Counted from the stretch's first letter, positions 37,208-45,605 are shown. The stretch is 64,000 nt of DNA from Bacteroidota bacterium (GCA_003246455.1 QKAF01000009.1:21395-85394), one strand, 5' to 3'. A program made the numbers and translations. Notes: a model not told the origin generated them from the letters alone.

Positions 37208-38346
37208 CAGGAGCCGCTGCCTCCGGCGGAACCGGCGGTGCGAACGCCCTCGCCGGCGCGTATGACGGCGTCGCGCACGCGGTCGACTTCGAGATGCTCC
37301 ATGCAGCGATATTCCTCGTTGCGGCAGGTCGCCTGGAAAAAGCAGGTGCACGGTTTCGACGGTTCGAGAATTTCGCCGCGTCCGTACAGTTCGAATTCGT
37401 GACGGTTGAAAATGTTGTTGAACAGAATCAACGGCTTTTTCAGACCGATTGCAAGATGCATGGCCATGGTCACCGCCGATACGATGACGTCGCAGCGATC
37501 CATCAGCGCAATGAAATCCTTGAGCGGGAAATGTCCGAGGTACAGGCCGTCGGACGCCGCCGCAAAGGCAATATTCTTTTCGTGTTCCTGCTCGCCGCCG
37601 AGAAACAGCGGCTGATACCCCGCTTCCCGAAGCGATACAGCCAGTTCGATCCAGTACGCGTCCGGCCAGAGGCGGCTGGTCCACCGTCCCCCGCATCCGG
37701 TGTTGAGACCGATCACCGGACGGTCCTTCGAAATGCGCACGCCTTTCTCCTCGGCCGCGGTTTCAAGATCGAAACGGCGATCGAGGTCGAGCACGTACTC
37801 CTCCCCCTTCCATTCGAATCCGCAAACCTCGAAGATCTCCTGCACGTAGTGTTTCGTGTTCGCCTTGTTGAGATCGTCGAAGATGCCGGTATTGAACTTG
37901 TGCCGGGCGTCCGCGTCGACGGGAGCACAGATGCCGCCGTGCAGCGTGAACCCTTTCTTGACGCCCGCCTCGATGCGCGCCGCAAGTGCGCAGGCCTCGA
38001 GGTCCTTGTCGAGATTGATCAGCAGGTCGAAGCGGATCGCGAGCAGCGCCGCGACGCTGGCCGCGTCGAATCGAAGCTTGCGGTCCACGCCGGCGGGCAG
38101 CACGTCGGGCGTGAGTGTGAGCCACCAGATGCGCGCCGCCGGATATTCGGCGCGGAGGCGCTCGAGCAGCGGCGTGGTGCGGATGACGTCCCCGATGGCG
38201 CCCAGCTTGATGATCAGAATGTTGCCGTCCGTCGGATCATAATGCGTGCAGTCGACACAGTGCACACCCTCGCGTTTGTGCGGGGCGCAGGGGATGTCGC
38301 CGCGAAAATGCCGGCAGTCGGACTTGTAGACAATGGGTTCGTTCAT
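37207..38346 (-). CDS. Glycosyltransferase family 9 (heptosyltransferase-like) with Cys-rich N-terminus
   Basis: This 379-residue protein has the GT9 core: ILIIKLGAIGDVIRTTPLLE near 43-62, GLNTGCGGRWTSRLWP near 210, and SAVTMAMHLAIGLKKPLILF near 305-324. Before it is a metal-site-like segment DCRHFRGDIPCAPHKREGVH plus CVDC (Cys9, Cys19, Cys29, Cys32 approximately). The C-terminal part has CTCFFQATCRN and YRCM. This may bind zinc or an iron-sulfur cluster. GT9 enzymes add heptose or similar sugars to the LPS inner core. Confidence 0.88.
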   Translation of the reverse strand: MNEPIVYKSDCRHFRGDIPCAPHKREGVHCVDCTHYDPTDGNILIIKLGAIGDVIRTTPLLERLRAEYPAARIWWLTLTPDVLPAGVDRKLRFDAASVAALLAIRFDLLINLDKDLEACALAARIEAGVKKGFTLHGGICAPVDADARHKFNTGIFDDLNKANTKHYVQEIFEVCGFEWKGEEYVLDLDRRFDLETAAEEKGVRISKDRPVIGLNTGCGGRWTSRLWPDAYWIELAVSLREAGYQPLFLGGEQEHEKNIAFAAASDGLYLGHFPLKDFIALMDRCDVIVSAVTMAMHLAIGLKKPLILFNNIFNRHEFELYGRGEILEPSKPCTCFFQATCRNEEYRCMEHLEVDRVRDAVIRAGEGVRTAGSAGGSGS

Positions 38347-38454
38347 TTCACTCGTTGTTGTGATTCCGGAAGCGGGGGTTTTCTGATGGTTGACACCGCG
38401 TCGGCCCGGAGTTTGTCCGCAGCACGCGCGTGCGGCGCTCGCGCGCCGCGGCGG

Positions 38455-39396
38455 TTACTCGTGCAGCTCGCTGATGCTGTAGTCGCCCGCTTTGGCATCG
38501 GATTTCGTTATCATCTCGGCGAGGAGTCCCGTGGAGATGAGCTGTATCCCGAGCAGCATGAGCAGGACGCCCAGCAGAAGCATCGGCCGGTCACCCACCG
38601 GATACCCCATGAGCCATTCCACCGTCATCCAGGTGTTGATCATCAGTCCCAGCATCAGCATCGCGCCGCCCAGTGTCCCGAAGACGTGCAGCGGCCGCTG
38701 CGTGTACCGCGAAGTGAACATGACGGTCAGCAGATCGAGGAAGCCCTTGAAGAAACGGCTCAGGCCGAATTTCGTGTGCCCGTATTTTCGCGGATGATGC
38801 TGCACGGCCAGTTCGGTGACGGTGAAGCCCGCCATTTTGGCCAGCACGGGAATGTAGCGGTGCATCTCGCCATAGATGTTCACCGATTTCACGACTTCAT
38901 GGCGATAGGCCTTGAGCCCGCAGTTGAAATCGTGAATGGGGATGCCCGACATCTTGCCGGTCACGAAATTGAAGAACTTCGAGGGAATCGTTTTGGAGAT
39001 CGGATCGTAGCGTTTCTTCTTCCAGCCGGAAACCATGTCCCAGCCTTCCTCGATCCTGGCGATGAGGAGCGGAATCTCGGCGGGATCGTCCTGCAGATCG
39101 GCGTCCATCGTGATGACGTACCGCCCGCGCGCTTTTTCGAAGCCTACGGCAAGTGCGGCGGACTTTCCATAGTTCCGGCGAAAGCGCACGACCTTGAAGC
39201 GCGCGTCGCGCTCATGCAGGCTGCGCATCAGTTCCAGCGAGCCGTCGTGGGAACCGTCATCGATGAACCAGACTTCCCAGTGGGGCGTCATCCCGGACAG
39301 GACTTCATCGAGTCGGGCCGAGAGTTCCGGCAGGGAATCCTTTTCATTATAGGAAGGGATGACGACCGAAATTTCGGCGGCCTGCGTATCCTGCAT
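38455..39396 (-). CDS. Glycosyltransferase family 2, polyprenyl-phosphate sugar transferase-like (DPM/ArnC type)
   Basis: This 313-residue protein starts with EISVVIPSYNEKDSLPEL and has the donor-site motifs VWFIDDGSHDGSLELM and VITMDADLQDDPAEIPLLI. After the GT-A domain it has two membrane helices (about 225-310), as in undecaprenyl-phosphate glycosyltransferases that prepare lipid-linked sugars for GT39-type enzymes such as the one at 34353. I chose ATG 39396; an upstream TTG frame start lacks a ribosome-binding site. Confidence 0.88.
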   Translation of the reverse strand: MQDTQAAEISVVIPSYNEKDSLPELSARLDEVLSGMTPHWEVWFIDDGSHDGSLELMRSLHERDARFKVVRFRRNYGKSAALAVGFEKARGRYVITMDADLQDDPAEIPLLIARIEEGWDMVSGWKKKRYDPISKTIPSKFFNFVTGKMSGIPIHDFNCGLKAYRHEVVKSVNIYGEMHRYIPVLAKMAGFTVTELAVQHHPRKYGHTKFGLSRFFKGFLDLLTVMFTSRYTQRPLHVFGTLGGAMLMLGLMINTWMTVEWLMGYPVGDRPMLLLGVLLMLLGIQLISTGLLAEMITKSDAKAGDYSISELHE

Positions 39397-39597
39397 GCTC
39401 GCCTGGCTCTGTGCCGCGGAAGGACTGTGTTGCGCTGTCTGCAAATCGTGGCTGTCAATTGATATAAAAAATGAAAAATATCAGGATCGGGGCTGAGATG
39501 CAATGAATGAAAAGTGTTACCTTGCGGGTTTGATGTCTGCCTGCGCCAGCCGCTCCGGCGTCGGCCTCACCGTCCGGCGATACTCGACACAGCATTC

Positions 39598-40869
39598 ATG
39601 TGGACATTCTTCTATAACCTGTTCGTCCTGCCGCCGCTCTGGCTCGCGTTTCGCGTGCTCTGGCTTTTCAACCGCAAGGTCCGGCGCGGGCTTCGCGGCC
39701 GCCACAGCTCGCTGCAGAGGCTGCGCGTGTTCATCCGCAACAATCCCGGCAGCCGTCGCCTGTGGGTGCACGCCTCGTCCATGGGAGAGTTCGAGCAGGC
39801 CAAACCGATTATCGAAGCGCTTCGCGAGCGTGATCCGGACCTCGTGATCATCGCCTCGTTCTTCTCTCCGTCGGGCTATGAAAACAACCTGCGGTACCGC
39901 GCCGTCGACGCCGTGGTGTATATCCCCTTCGACACACCGTTCCGCGCCCGCCGCTTTCTCGAACTGATGCAGCCGACGGCCGCGGTGTTCATCCGCTATG
40001 ACGTCTGGCCGAACCATATCTGGGCCTGTCGACGCATGGGCATTCCCGTCATGCTCGCCAACGCCACGCTCCGGGAAAACTCGGGCCGCCTGTTCCCCCT
40101 TATCCGCCGATTCCACCGCCGCGTTTTCAACAGCATGGACGCCATCCTCACCGTATCGGAGAGCGATGCCGCGGTGTTCCGCTGGCTCCGTCTGCAGCAT
40201 CCGCTGATCGAGGCGGTGGGGGATACGCGCTACGACCGCGTGGCAGGGAAAGCCGCGCTTTCGCGGAAACGCACGCTCGTACCGGAGCGCATTCTCAAGG
40301 GACGAAAGGTCATCGTCGCAGGGAGCAGCTGGCCTGAAGACGAGGAGATGCTGCTTCCCGCGCTCTTCCGGCTGCTCGACGAGGATCCGGAACTGCTCTG
40401 CGTGGTCGTGCCGCATGAACCGACGATCGATCACCTGGAATTCCTCGAATACCGTCTCAACGGCACTATCCCCTCGCTGCGTTTCTCCTACCTGCAGTCG
40501 TGGAACGGAGAGCGGGTGCTGATCGTGGACAGCATCGGCATCCTCCTGCCGCTGTATGCCGTGGCCAGCGTGGCCTTCGTCGGCGGCGGATTCAAGAGCA
40601 ACGTGCACAATACACTGGAACCTGCCGCCTACGGGATCCCCGTATTATACGGTCCGAAAATCGGCAACAGCCAGGAAGCGCGGGAACTTGCGGCTGCGGG
40701 CGGCGGATTCATCGTGCGTTCGGAAGAAGAAATCGAGTCCACGCTCCGCACCCTTCTCGCCGACTCCGGCCGCCGCGCGGAGGCGGGTGCCGCTGCCGGC
40801 CGCTTCGTTGCCGAGCGCTCCGGTTCCACCGCCCATATCCTCACGCGTCTCCTGCCGATGATCGACTGA
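39598..40869 (+). CDS. waaA: 3-deoxy-D-manno-octulosonic acid (KDO) transferase
   Basis: This 423-residue GT30 enzyme attaches KDO to lipid IVA, making the LPS inner core. The N-terminal membrane anchor is MWTFFYNLFVLPPLWLAFRV. Then come WVHASSMGEFEQAKPIIEAL near 52-71, ASFFSPSGYENN, YDVWPNHIWACRRMG and the C-terminal AFVGGGFKSNVHNTLEPAAY near 323-342. This gene is good evidence that the organism makes LPS. The start ATG 39598 is set by the membrane anchor. Confidence 0.95.
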   Translation: MWTFFYNLFVLPPLWLAFRVLWLFNRKVRRGLRGRHSSLQRLRVFIRNNPGSRRLWVHASSMGEFEQAKPIIEALRERDPDLVIIASFFSPSGYENNLRYRAVDAVVYIPFDTPFRARRFLELMQPTAAVFIRYDVWPNHIWACRRMGIPVMLANATLRENSGRLFPLIRRFHRRVFNSMDAILTVSESDAAVFRWLRLQHPLIEAVGDTRYDRVAGKAALSRKRTLVPERILKGRKVIVAGSSWPEDEEMLLPALFRLLDEDPELLCVVVPHEPTIDHLEFLEYRLNGTIPSLRFSYLQSWNGERVLIVDSIGILLPLYAVASVAFVGGGFKSNVHNTLEPAAYGIPVLYGPKIGNSQEARELAAAGGGFIVRSEEEIESTLRTLLADSGRRAEAGAAAGRFVAERSGSTAHILTRLLPMID

Positions 40870-40916
40870 CGCCGCGCGGGTGCTTTCCGCCGTTGGTCTT
40901 TCCCTGCCTACGAGCG

Positions 40917-41684
40917 CTATTTGCGCTCCAGCGCCTTCGCCTCGTCCCAGTATCGGTCCATTTCTTCCAGCGTGGCATCGCGCGGGTCCATCCCCTGTTC
41001 CCGTACGCGCCGCTCCACGTGGCGGAAGCGGCGATCGAACTTGTCGATGGTGCGCCGCAGGGCGTCCTCGGGATTGACCTTGATGAAGCGGGTGAAGTTG
41101 ACGATGGAAAACAGCAGGTCCCCGACCTCCTCCTCCATGTCGCTTCCGCTGCGGCGCTCGACCGCCTCCCGCAGTTCCTCGAGCTCCTCCTGCACCTTCT
41201 TCCAGACATCCTCGCGGTGTTCCCAGTCGAACCCGATCTTCGAGGCCTTGTCCTGCATCCGGTGCGCCTTCAGCAGCGCCGGCAGCGAGCGCGGCACGCC
41301 GTCGATCACCGACTCCCGCCCTTCTTCCATTTTTATCTGCTCCCAGTTTTTCAGCACCTCGGTGGAATCCTCCACTTTCGTATCGCCGAAAATATGCGGG
41401 TGGCGCCGGACCAGCTTCTCGATGATCGCGCGAAGAACGTCGTTGATGTCGAATCGGCCCTCCTCCTCCGCGATGCGGCTGTGGAACACCACGTGCAGCA
41501 GCAGATCGCCGAGTTCGTGCTGCAGGTCGTCGTCGTTCCGATGATCGATCGCTTCCACGACCTCGTAGGCTTCTTCGATGGTATGCCCCTTGATCGAGTC
41601 GTTGGTCTGTTCACGGTCCCACGGACATTCATTCCGCAGCCGGCGCATGATGGAGAGAAGTTCGTCGAATGTATGAGGATGCAT
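40917..41684 (-). CDS. mazG: Nucleoside triphosphate pyrophosphohydrolase MazG
   Basis: This 255-residue protein has two MazG domains. The first contains ECPWDREQTNDSIKGHTIEE with the EEAYE metal motif and ELGDLLLHVVFHSRI. The second contains EVGDLLFSIVNFTRF and DKFDRRFRHVE. MazG hydrolyses (d)NTPs and aberrant nucleotides. Start ATG 41684 matches the family; upstream codons are not conserved-looking. It is divergent from ftsX. Confidence 0.94.
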   Translation of the reverse strand: MHPHTFDELLSIMRRLRNECPWDREQTNDSIKGHTIEEAYEVVEAIDHRNDDDLQHELGDLLLHVVFHSRIAEEEGRFDINDVLRAIIEKLVRRHPHIFGDTKVEDSTEVLKNWEQIKMEEGRESVIDGVPRSLPALLKAHRMQDKASKIGFDWEHREDVWKKVQEELEELREAVERRSGSDMEEEVGDLLFSIVNFTRFIKVNPEDALRRTIDKFDRRFRHVERRVREQGMDPRDATLEEMDRYWDEAKALERK

Positions 41685-41831
41685 GGGTCTCCGGGGCCTC
41701 GTAAATGGACAAATCAGTTTCGCTCCGTTCAAGCTAGTTAAAAATCGCTGGAGCCAAAAACGGACCTGCCGCACCCTCCTTGCACAATCCCCGTGAAAAA
41801 CCTAGCTTGAAAATTGACAAACTGTGGCCTC

Positions 41832-42716
41832 ATGAGTGTCTCCTATACGCTGAAAGAAAGTTTTGCGGGATTCAGGCGGAACAGGTCCGCCTCGCTGATC
41901 ACCGTCTTCACGGTGAGCATCTCCCTGTTGCTGCTCGGCGTATTCGTGATCATCACGATGAACTTCGCGACCTTCGTGGATCAGATCCGTTCGCGCGTGG
42001 ATCTCGAAGTCTTCCTGTCTTCGGAAATGAGCGAGAGTCAGCAGGAAGGGATGACGCGCATACTGAGCAATATCCCGGGGGTGGAAGAGGTCTCGTTCAT
42101 CTCCAAGGAGGACGCGGCGAAAATTTTCAAGCAGGATTTCGGCGAGAGTTTCGATGACATTCTCGACGACAACCCGCTCCCGCAGAGTTACCGCCTGTCC
42201 ATCCAGGAGGGGTACAACAACGCCGACAGCGTGCAGATCATCGCGGCGCGGGTCGAGAAACTGCAGATGGTGGAAAGCGTGCACTACCGCAAACAGCTGC
42301 TGCAGCTGATCGATCGCCGTGCGCGCGCGTTCGGCTACGCGGCCGGCTTCATCGGCATGATTCTCGCGCTCAGCGCGATCATCCTCGTCGCGAACACCAT
42401 CCGTCTCACCATCTACGCGAAACGGCATATCATCCGCACCATGAAGCTCGTCGGAGCGACCTCAATGCTCATCCGCCTTCCCTTCCTGATCGAGGGCGCG
42501 TTTCACGGCATCATCGGCGGGGTGATCGCCTCGCTGCTCATCGACATCGTCTTCACGTTCTTCATCCAGCCGCTGTCGGAAGACCTGCTGGTGAACATCG
42601 GCGTGAGTTTTGGATTCTATATCGGACTGATCATCGCCGGCGGGGTGCTCGGCTTCATCGGCTCGGTCATCTCCATCGGCCGCTTCCTCAAGGAAGCGCT
42701 CGTCCAGCACGTCTGA
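41832..42716 (+). CDS. ftsX: Cell division protein FtsX
   Basis: This 294-residue membrane protein has four helices: one near residues 20-45, then three at about 165-290. Between the first two lies the FtsX extracellular domain with VDLEVFLSSEMSESQQEGM and VSFISKEDAAKIF. FtsX with the ATPase FtsE controls septal peptidoglycan hydrolases. No ftsE is next to it; in many FCB genomes the two genes are separated. Start ATG 41832 was chosen for fit with the family N-terminus. Confidence 0.9.
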   Translation: MSVSYTLKESFAGFRRNRSASLITVFTVSISLLLLGVFVIITMNFATFVDQIRSRVDLEVFLSSEMSESQQEGMTRILSNIPGVEEVSFISKEDAAKIFKQDFGESFDDILDDNPLPQSYRLSIQEGYNNADSVQIIAARVEKLQMVESVHYRKQLLQLIDRRARAFGYAAGFIGMILALSAIILVANTIRLTIYAKRHIIRTMKLVGATSMLIRLPFLIEGAFHGIIGGVIASLLIDIVFTFFIQPLSEDLLVNIGVSFGFYIGLIIAGGVLGFIGSVISIGRFLKEALVQHV

Positions 42717-42734
42717 TCCCTCTCGTTCGTATTC

Positions 42735-43517
42735 CTACTCCGTCGCCCCGGCAGTACCCTGGAGGGTGTCCGCCGCGTAATCGCCCTTGCGCGCGACGAG
42801 ACTGAAATAGCCCATGTAGCGATCGCCGCCATGCCGGTGAAACACGTCGATCTCGTGCTTGTAATGCTTGACCAGCGCCTTCTGGTGCTTCATCCCTTCG
42901 AAACGGTTTTTCGTGATGCCGCGCACGGTTTCCTGAAACTGCCGGTAGAACGGCCCCAGGACCGCGGACTCCTCCTGCAGCTGATAGACGGTGCAGCCGC
43001 GCGCTTCGGCAAGCGCCCGCACATCCGGCGGTGTGAGGATCTTGTGATCGGGACTTTCCCAGACGTCACGCACGTATGTCGGGACGCCTTCCTCGAGCCA
43101 GCAGGAATCCGACGCCAGCAGCCACCCGCCCTCCGGGAGAAGACGGATTGCTTCCTTGAGAATACGTCCGGGCGCGTAACTCGACAGCACGCCTTCGAGG
43201 ATGACGACGCGGAACTGTTCCGGCTGGAAATTGGTCGCGACCGGCGCCATGAACTGCAGGGACACACGGGAGGCGAGCCCCAGTTCCGTGGCAGCCATTT
43301 TCGCGTAGAAGATGGACTCGGAGTCCTCCTCGATCCCCACGATGCGCCCGGCGAAGTATTCCGCGATACCCAGCGGGTTCTCCCCCATCCGACAGCCCAT
43401 CAGCAGAAGAGACGCGGAGGGATCCTCGCGCAGTTCCGTCGGCAGCTGCGCCAGCATTGCCCGGGTCAGCCGCGGCCCACCCGGTGTGAGGTGAAAGGGG
43501 AAGAGGTCTTTTTTCAT
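42735..43517 (-). CDS. SAM-dependent methyltransferase-like protein
   Basis: This 260-residue protein has a class I methyltransferase layout: a motif I-like LLLMGCRMGENPLGIAEYFA, an acidic strand end RIVGIEED (ribose binding), RVVILEGVLSSY and LLPEGGWLLASDSCW. Motif I is GCRMGE rather than GxGxG. The N-terminus (LTPGGPRLTRAMLAQLP) and the C-terminal VRGITKNRFEGMKHQKALVK are unassigned. Substrate unknown. It converges with ftsX, and inverted 7-bp repeat arrays lie upstream of it. Confidence 0.7.
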   Translation of the reverse strand: MKKDLFPFHLTPGGPRLTRAMLAQLPTELREDPSASLLLMGCRMGENPLGIAEYFAGRIVGIEEDSESIFYAKMAATELGLASRVSLQFMAPVATNFQPEQFRVVILEGVLSSYAPGRILKEAIRLLPEGGWLLASDSCWLEEGVPTYVRDVWESPDHKILTPPDVRALAEARGCTVYQLQEESAVLGPFYRQFQETVRGITKNRFEGMKHQKALVKHYKHEIDVFHRHGGDRYMGYFSLVARKGDYAADTLQGTAGATE

Positions 43518-43580
43518 GGGAAGCGTTTCCGGCTGTCTGTGGGATATGCGTGTGTGCGTTCCGCGATCTTCCAGGTGAAT

Positions 43581-43643
43581 TAGGACATTGGACGTAAGAC
43601 TCAGGACTTAGGACTCTGGACATAGGACGTAGGACGTAAGAGT
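43581..43643 (+). repeat. 7-bp tandem repeat array, nine units (consensus TAGGACN)
   Basis: Nine consecutive units in exact 7-bp register: TAGGACA, TTGGACG, TAAGACT, CAGGACT, TAGGACT, CTGGACA, TAGGACG, TAGGACG, TAAGAGT. It lies in the 205-bp gap between the methyltransferase start and the udk stop. A second array of the same repeat lies 40 bp away in the opposite orientation. Confidence 0.85.
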
Positions 43644-43683
43644 AAACGTCGACAGAGTGAAATTCAGCGGACTTCTTTTCCCG

Positions 43684-43725
43684 GGTCCCAGGTCCAAGGT
43701 CATATGTCCAAAGTCCTATGTCCTA
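43684..43725 (-). repeat. Inverted partner of the 7-bp repeat array, six units
   Basis: On the minus strand, reading from 43725: TAGGACA, TAGGACT, TTGGACA, TATGACC, TTGGACC, TGGGACC, again in exact 7-bp register. The first three bases (TAG, 43725-43723) are the stop codon of the uridine kinase gene. With the plus-oriented array it can form a long imperfect stem around a 40-bp centre. Confidence 0.85.
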
Positions 43726-44382
43726 CATCGCGCGAGGCGAAGCCGAGCGCTCTATATAGGCGGCGACCACGTCCACGGCTGCGTCGTTTTCCCCGCCGCG
43801 CGGAATGACGATATCCGCGTACTGCTTGCTGGGAGCGACAAATTGTTCGAAGCCGGGCCGCACGGTTTGATAGTACTGGTCGCGTACCGATGCGAGGGAA
43901 CGGCCGCGTTCATTGATATCCCGCTCCATCCGGCGGAGGATACAGATGTCGGCGTCGGCGTCGACGAAAATCTTCAGATCCATCTGCGCGCGGAGCGCGG
44001 GCTCGGCGAGGACGAGTATCCCTTCGACGAGCAGGACGGGATGAGGTGCGATCTGCCGCGTTTCCGTCGTCCGTCGATGGGTCGAAAAATCATACACCGG
44101 CTGCGCGATGGCAGCGCCCCGGCGGAGCTGCGCCAGGTGATCCGCACAGAGCGCCGTTTCGAGGGACGCAGGGTGGTCGTAGTTGATCCGCGCGGGATCG
44201 GGGACCGGCATGTGCGCAAGATCGTGGTAGTACGCGTCATGCTGAAAGAGCAGAACGCGGTCTTCGCCGAAGCGCTCCACGATGCGCCGGCAGAGCGTCG
44301 TCTTCCCCGACCCGCTGCCCCCCGCCACACCGATGACGAGACATGGAGGGAGAGACGGTGCCTTGCTGTTGTCCTCAATCAT
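43723..44382 (-). CDS. udk: Uridine kinase-like P-loop kinase
   Basis: This 219-residue member of the uridine kinase/phosphoribulokinase family phosphorylates uridine or cytidine (salvage). It has Walker [18 protein letters not shown] near 19-35, FQHDAYYHDLAHMP, INYDHPASLETAL, HPVLLVEGILVL and RRMERDINERGRS (LID). The start codon lies within a truncated 9-bp repeat unit and no Shine-Dalgarno is seen. The stop codon is formed by the first unit of a 7-bp repeat. The last residues (SASPRAM) are therefore not family-conserved. Confidence 0.9.
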   Translation of the reverse strand: MIEDNSKAPSLPPCLVIGVAGGSGSGKTTLCRRIVERFGEDRVLLFQHDAYYHDLAHMPVPDPARINYDHPASLETALCADHLAQLRRGAAIAQPVYDFSTHRRTTETRQIAPHPVLLVEGILVLAEPALRAQMDLKIFVDADADICILRRMERDINERGRSLASVRDQYYQTVRPGFEQFVAPSKQYADIVIPRGGENDAAVDVVAAYIERSASPRAM

Positions 44383-44383
44383 C

Positions 44384-44419
44384 TGCGTAATCAGTGTAAT
44401 CTGTGTAATCCGTGGTTAC
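44384..44419 (-). repeat. 9-bp tandem repeat (GATTACRCA) at the 5' end of udk
   Basis: Minus strand from 44419: GTAACCACG, then GATTACACA, GATTACACT, GATTACGCA and the degenerate GATGATTGA, whose ATG is the udk start codon. Three full units and partial flanking ones, period 9. Confidence 0.75.
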
Positions 44420-44435
44420 TCTTCCCTGCAATAAC

Positions 44436-44470
44436 GAAAAAAAATCCCCGAGATTCATCATCTCGGGGAT
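44436..44470 (-). terminator. Intrinsic terminator of tRNA-Leu
   Basis: The minus strand has ATCCCCGAGA, a 7-base loop and TCTCGGGGAT, a perfect 10-bp stem, followed by a run of T (ATTTTTTTT). It begins 4 bp after the tRNA CCA end. Confidence 0.93.
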
Positions 44471-44473
44471 TTC

Positions 44474-44560
44474 TGGTGCCTGGAACAGGAGTCGAACCTG
44501 CACGCCCTTGCGGACACTACACCCTGAATGTAGCGCGTCTGCCAATTCCGCCATCCAGGC
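44474..44560 (-). tRNA. tRNA-Leu (anticodon CAG), CCA encoded
   Basis: The acceptor arm GCCTGGA pairs with TCCAGGC. The D region GGCGGAATTGGCAGACGCG, the anticodon stem-loop CTACA-TTCAGGG-TGTAG (anticodon CAG) and a long variable arm (GTCCGCAAGGGCG-like) are those of a class II leucine tRNA. The T arm has GTTCGACTC. The 3' CCA is in the DNA (44476-44474). A promoter and a terminator flank it. Confidence 0.95.
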
Positions 44561-44569
44561 GAGAACACA

Positions 44570-44599
44570 AATATAGGGCGGTTTCTTCCAAAAAAGCAA
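44570..44599 (-). promoter_or_regulatory. Promoter of tRNA-Leu
   Basis: On the minus strand TTGCTT (44599-44594), an 18-bp spacer and TATATT (44575-44570) lie 9 bp before the tRNA 5' end. Confidence 0.6.
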
Positions 44600-44724
44600 C
44601 TTGCTGAGAATGTTTCTTTTTCGCCCCGCGTTTACGGGCATGCGGGCGATCGTCGCGCGCGCGCATTCACAAGAAAAAAGCCGATTCCAGGAACCTTCGG
44701 CGCTTTCGGGGGTAGAAATCTTTA

Positions 44725-44753
44725 TTGACAATCCTTCACGTGCGCGGTATATT
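44725..44753 (+). promoter_or_regulatory. Consensus sigma70-type promoter of tonB
   Basis: A perfect TTGACA at 44725-44730, 17-bp spacer and TATATT at 44748-44753. Transcription would begin near 44760, leaving a ~48-base leader before the ATG at 44808. Confidence 0.85.
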
Positions 44754-44807
44754 GGAGTACCTGTAGAGCGTACATTATTTACTTCAAGATATTCACAGGA
44801 TTACACG

Positions 44808-45458
44808 ATGGCTATCGAAAAAACCCCACAGGCCGACATCAGGGCGAAGACTCGGCGGTACTTCGAAATCTCGCTGATCATCGCGCTCCTGATCGTTACG
44901 GCTGCCTTCGCATTCTTCCCTGACCTCGAGAAGGAAGCCGTCGCCATCGAAGCGTCGCAGGAAATCGTGAATGTGCAGGACATCGACAACACGCGGCAGG
45001 AAAATCGTCCCCCGCCGCCTCCCCGTCCGCCGATTCCCATCGAAGCGCCGAATTCCGATGTGATCGATGACATCGACATCAGTTCGGAAATCGATCTGGA
45101 AGCACAGGTCGAAGCGCCCAAAGCGCCGCCGAAAAAGGAAGTCGCGCAGGAAGAGGAAGTGTATTTTGAGGTCGTGGAAGATCCTCCCACCATCATCGGC
45201 GGACTCGACGCGGTCAAGAAGAATCTCGTGTATCCCGACCTCGCGATCCGCGCCGGTGTCGAAGGCACCGTCATCGTGCTCGCGTATGTCAACAAGGATG
45301 GCGTCGTGACCGGCACGCAGGTGATCCGCGGCATCGGCGGCGGCTGCGACGAAGCGGCCATGGAGGCGGTCAAGAAGGTCCGCTTCAACCCCGGCCAGCA
45401 GCGCGGCAAGCCCGTGAACGTCAAAGTGTCCGTCCCGGTGAAATTCCGTCTCAACTGA
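44808..45458 (+). CDS. Energy transducer TonB
   Basis: This 216-residue protein has one N-terminal membrane helix (SLIIALLIVTAAFAFF near 23-38) and a Pro/Glu-rich periplasmic spacer (RPPPPPRPPIPIEAP near 66-80). A TonB C-terminal domain at about 125-216 includes GGLDAVKKNLVYPDLAIRAG, EGTVIVLAYVNKDG and NVKVSVPVKFRLN. It couples proton-motive force (with ExbB/D, not in the window) to outer-membrane transporters. A consensus promoter precedes it and it appears monocistronic. Confidence 0.92.
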   Translation: MAIEKTPQADIRAKTRRYFEISLIIALLIVTAAFAFFPDLEKEAVAIEASQEIVNVQDIDNTRQENRPPPPPRPPIPIEAPNSDVIDDIDISSEIDLEAQVEAPKAPPKKEVAQEEEVYFEVVEDPPTIIGGLDAVKKNLVYPDLAIRAGVEGTVIVLAYVNKDGVVTGTQVIRGIGGGCDEAAMEAVKKVRFNPGQQRGKPVNVKVSVPVKFRLN

Positions 45459-45520
45459 CGCAGCGGCGCGCAGCACGTATCCGCCGTGAGGCGTGACAGA
45501 AAGTTTATGATCCCCGTCGA

Positions 45521-45547
45521 CGCTCGCCGCTTTTTCCGCGGCGAGCG
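45521..45547 (+). terminator. Hairpin after tonB, probable terminator
   Basis: CGCTCGCCGC, loop TTTTTCC and GCGGCGAGCG form a perfect 10-bp stem. The T-run after it is weak (CGACCATTTTA), so termination strength is uncertain. Confidence 0.5.
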
Positions 45548-45605
45548 CGACCATTTTAGGCCGAATTTCGTATCTTCCCGTATCATTACATCAACGAGTC
45601 TGTCC

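Noticed and set aside
37294..39462. 722-codon plus-strand frame over the GT9 and GT2 genes
   Set aside because: Spans two recognisable minus-strand genes and the gap between them; no domain of its own.
41800..41832. TTGACA before ftsX as a -35 element
   Set aside because: It lies only ~17 bp before the ATG, leaving no room for a -10 and a leader.
43581..43725. CRISPR array
   Set aside because: Units are 7 bp with no spacers and no cas genes are present.
43657..44607. Plus-strand frame containing PGTGVEPARPCGHY
   Set aside because: This peptide is the usual antisense translation of a tRNA 3' half (here tRNA-Leu); not a gene.
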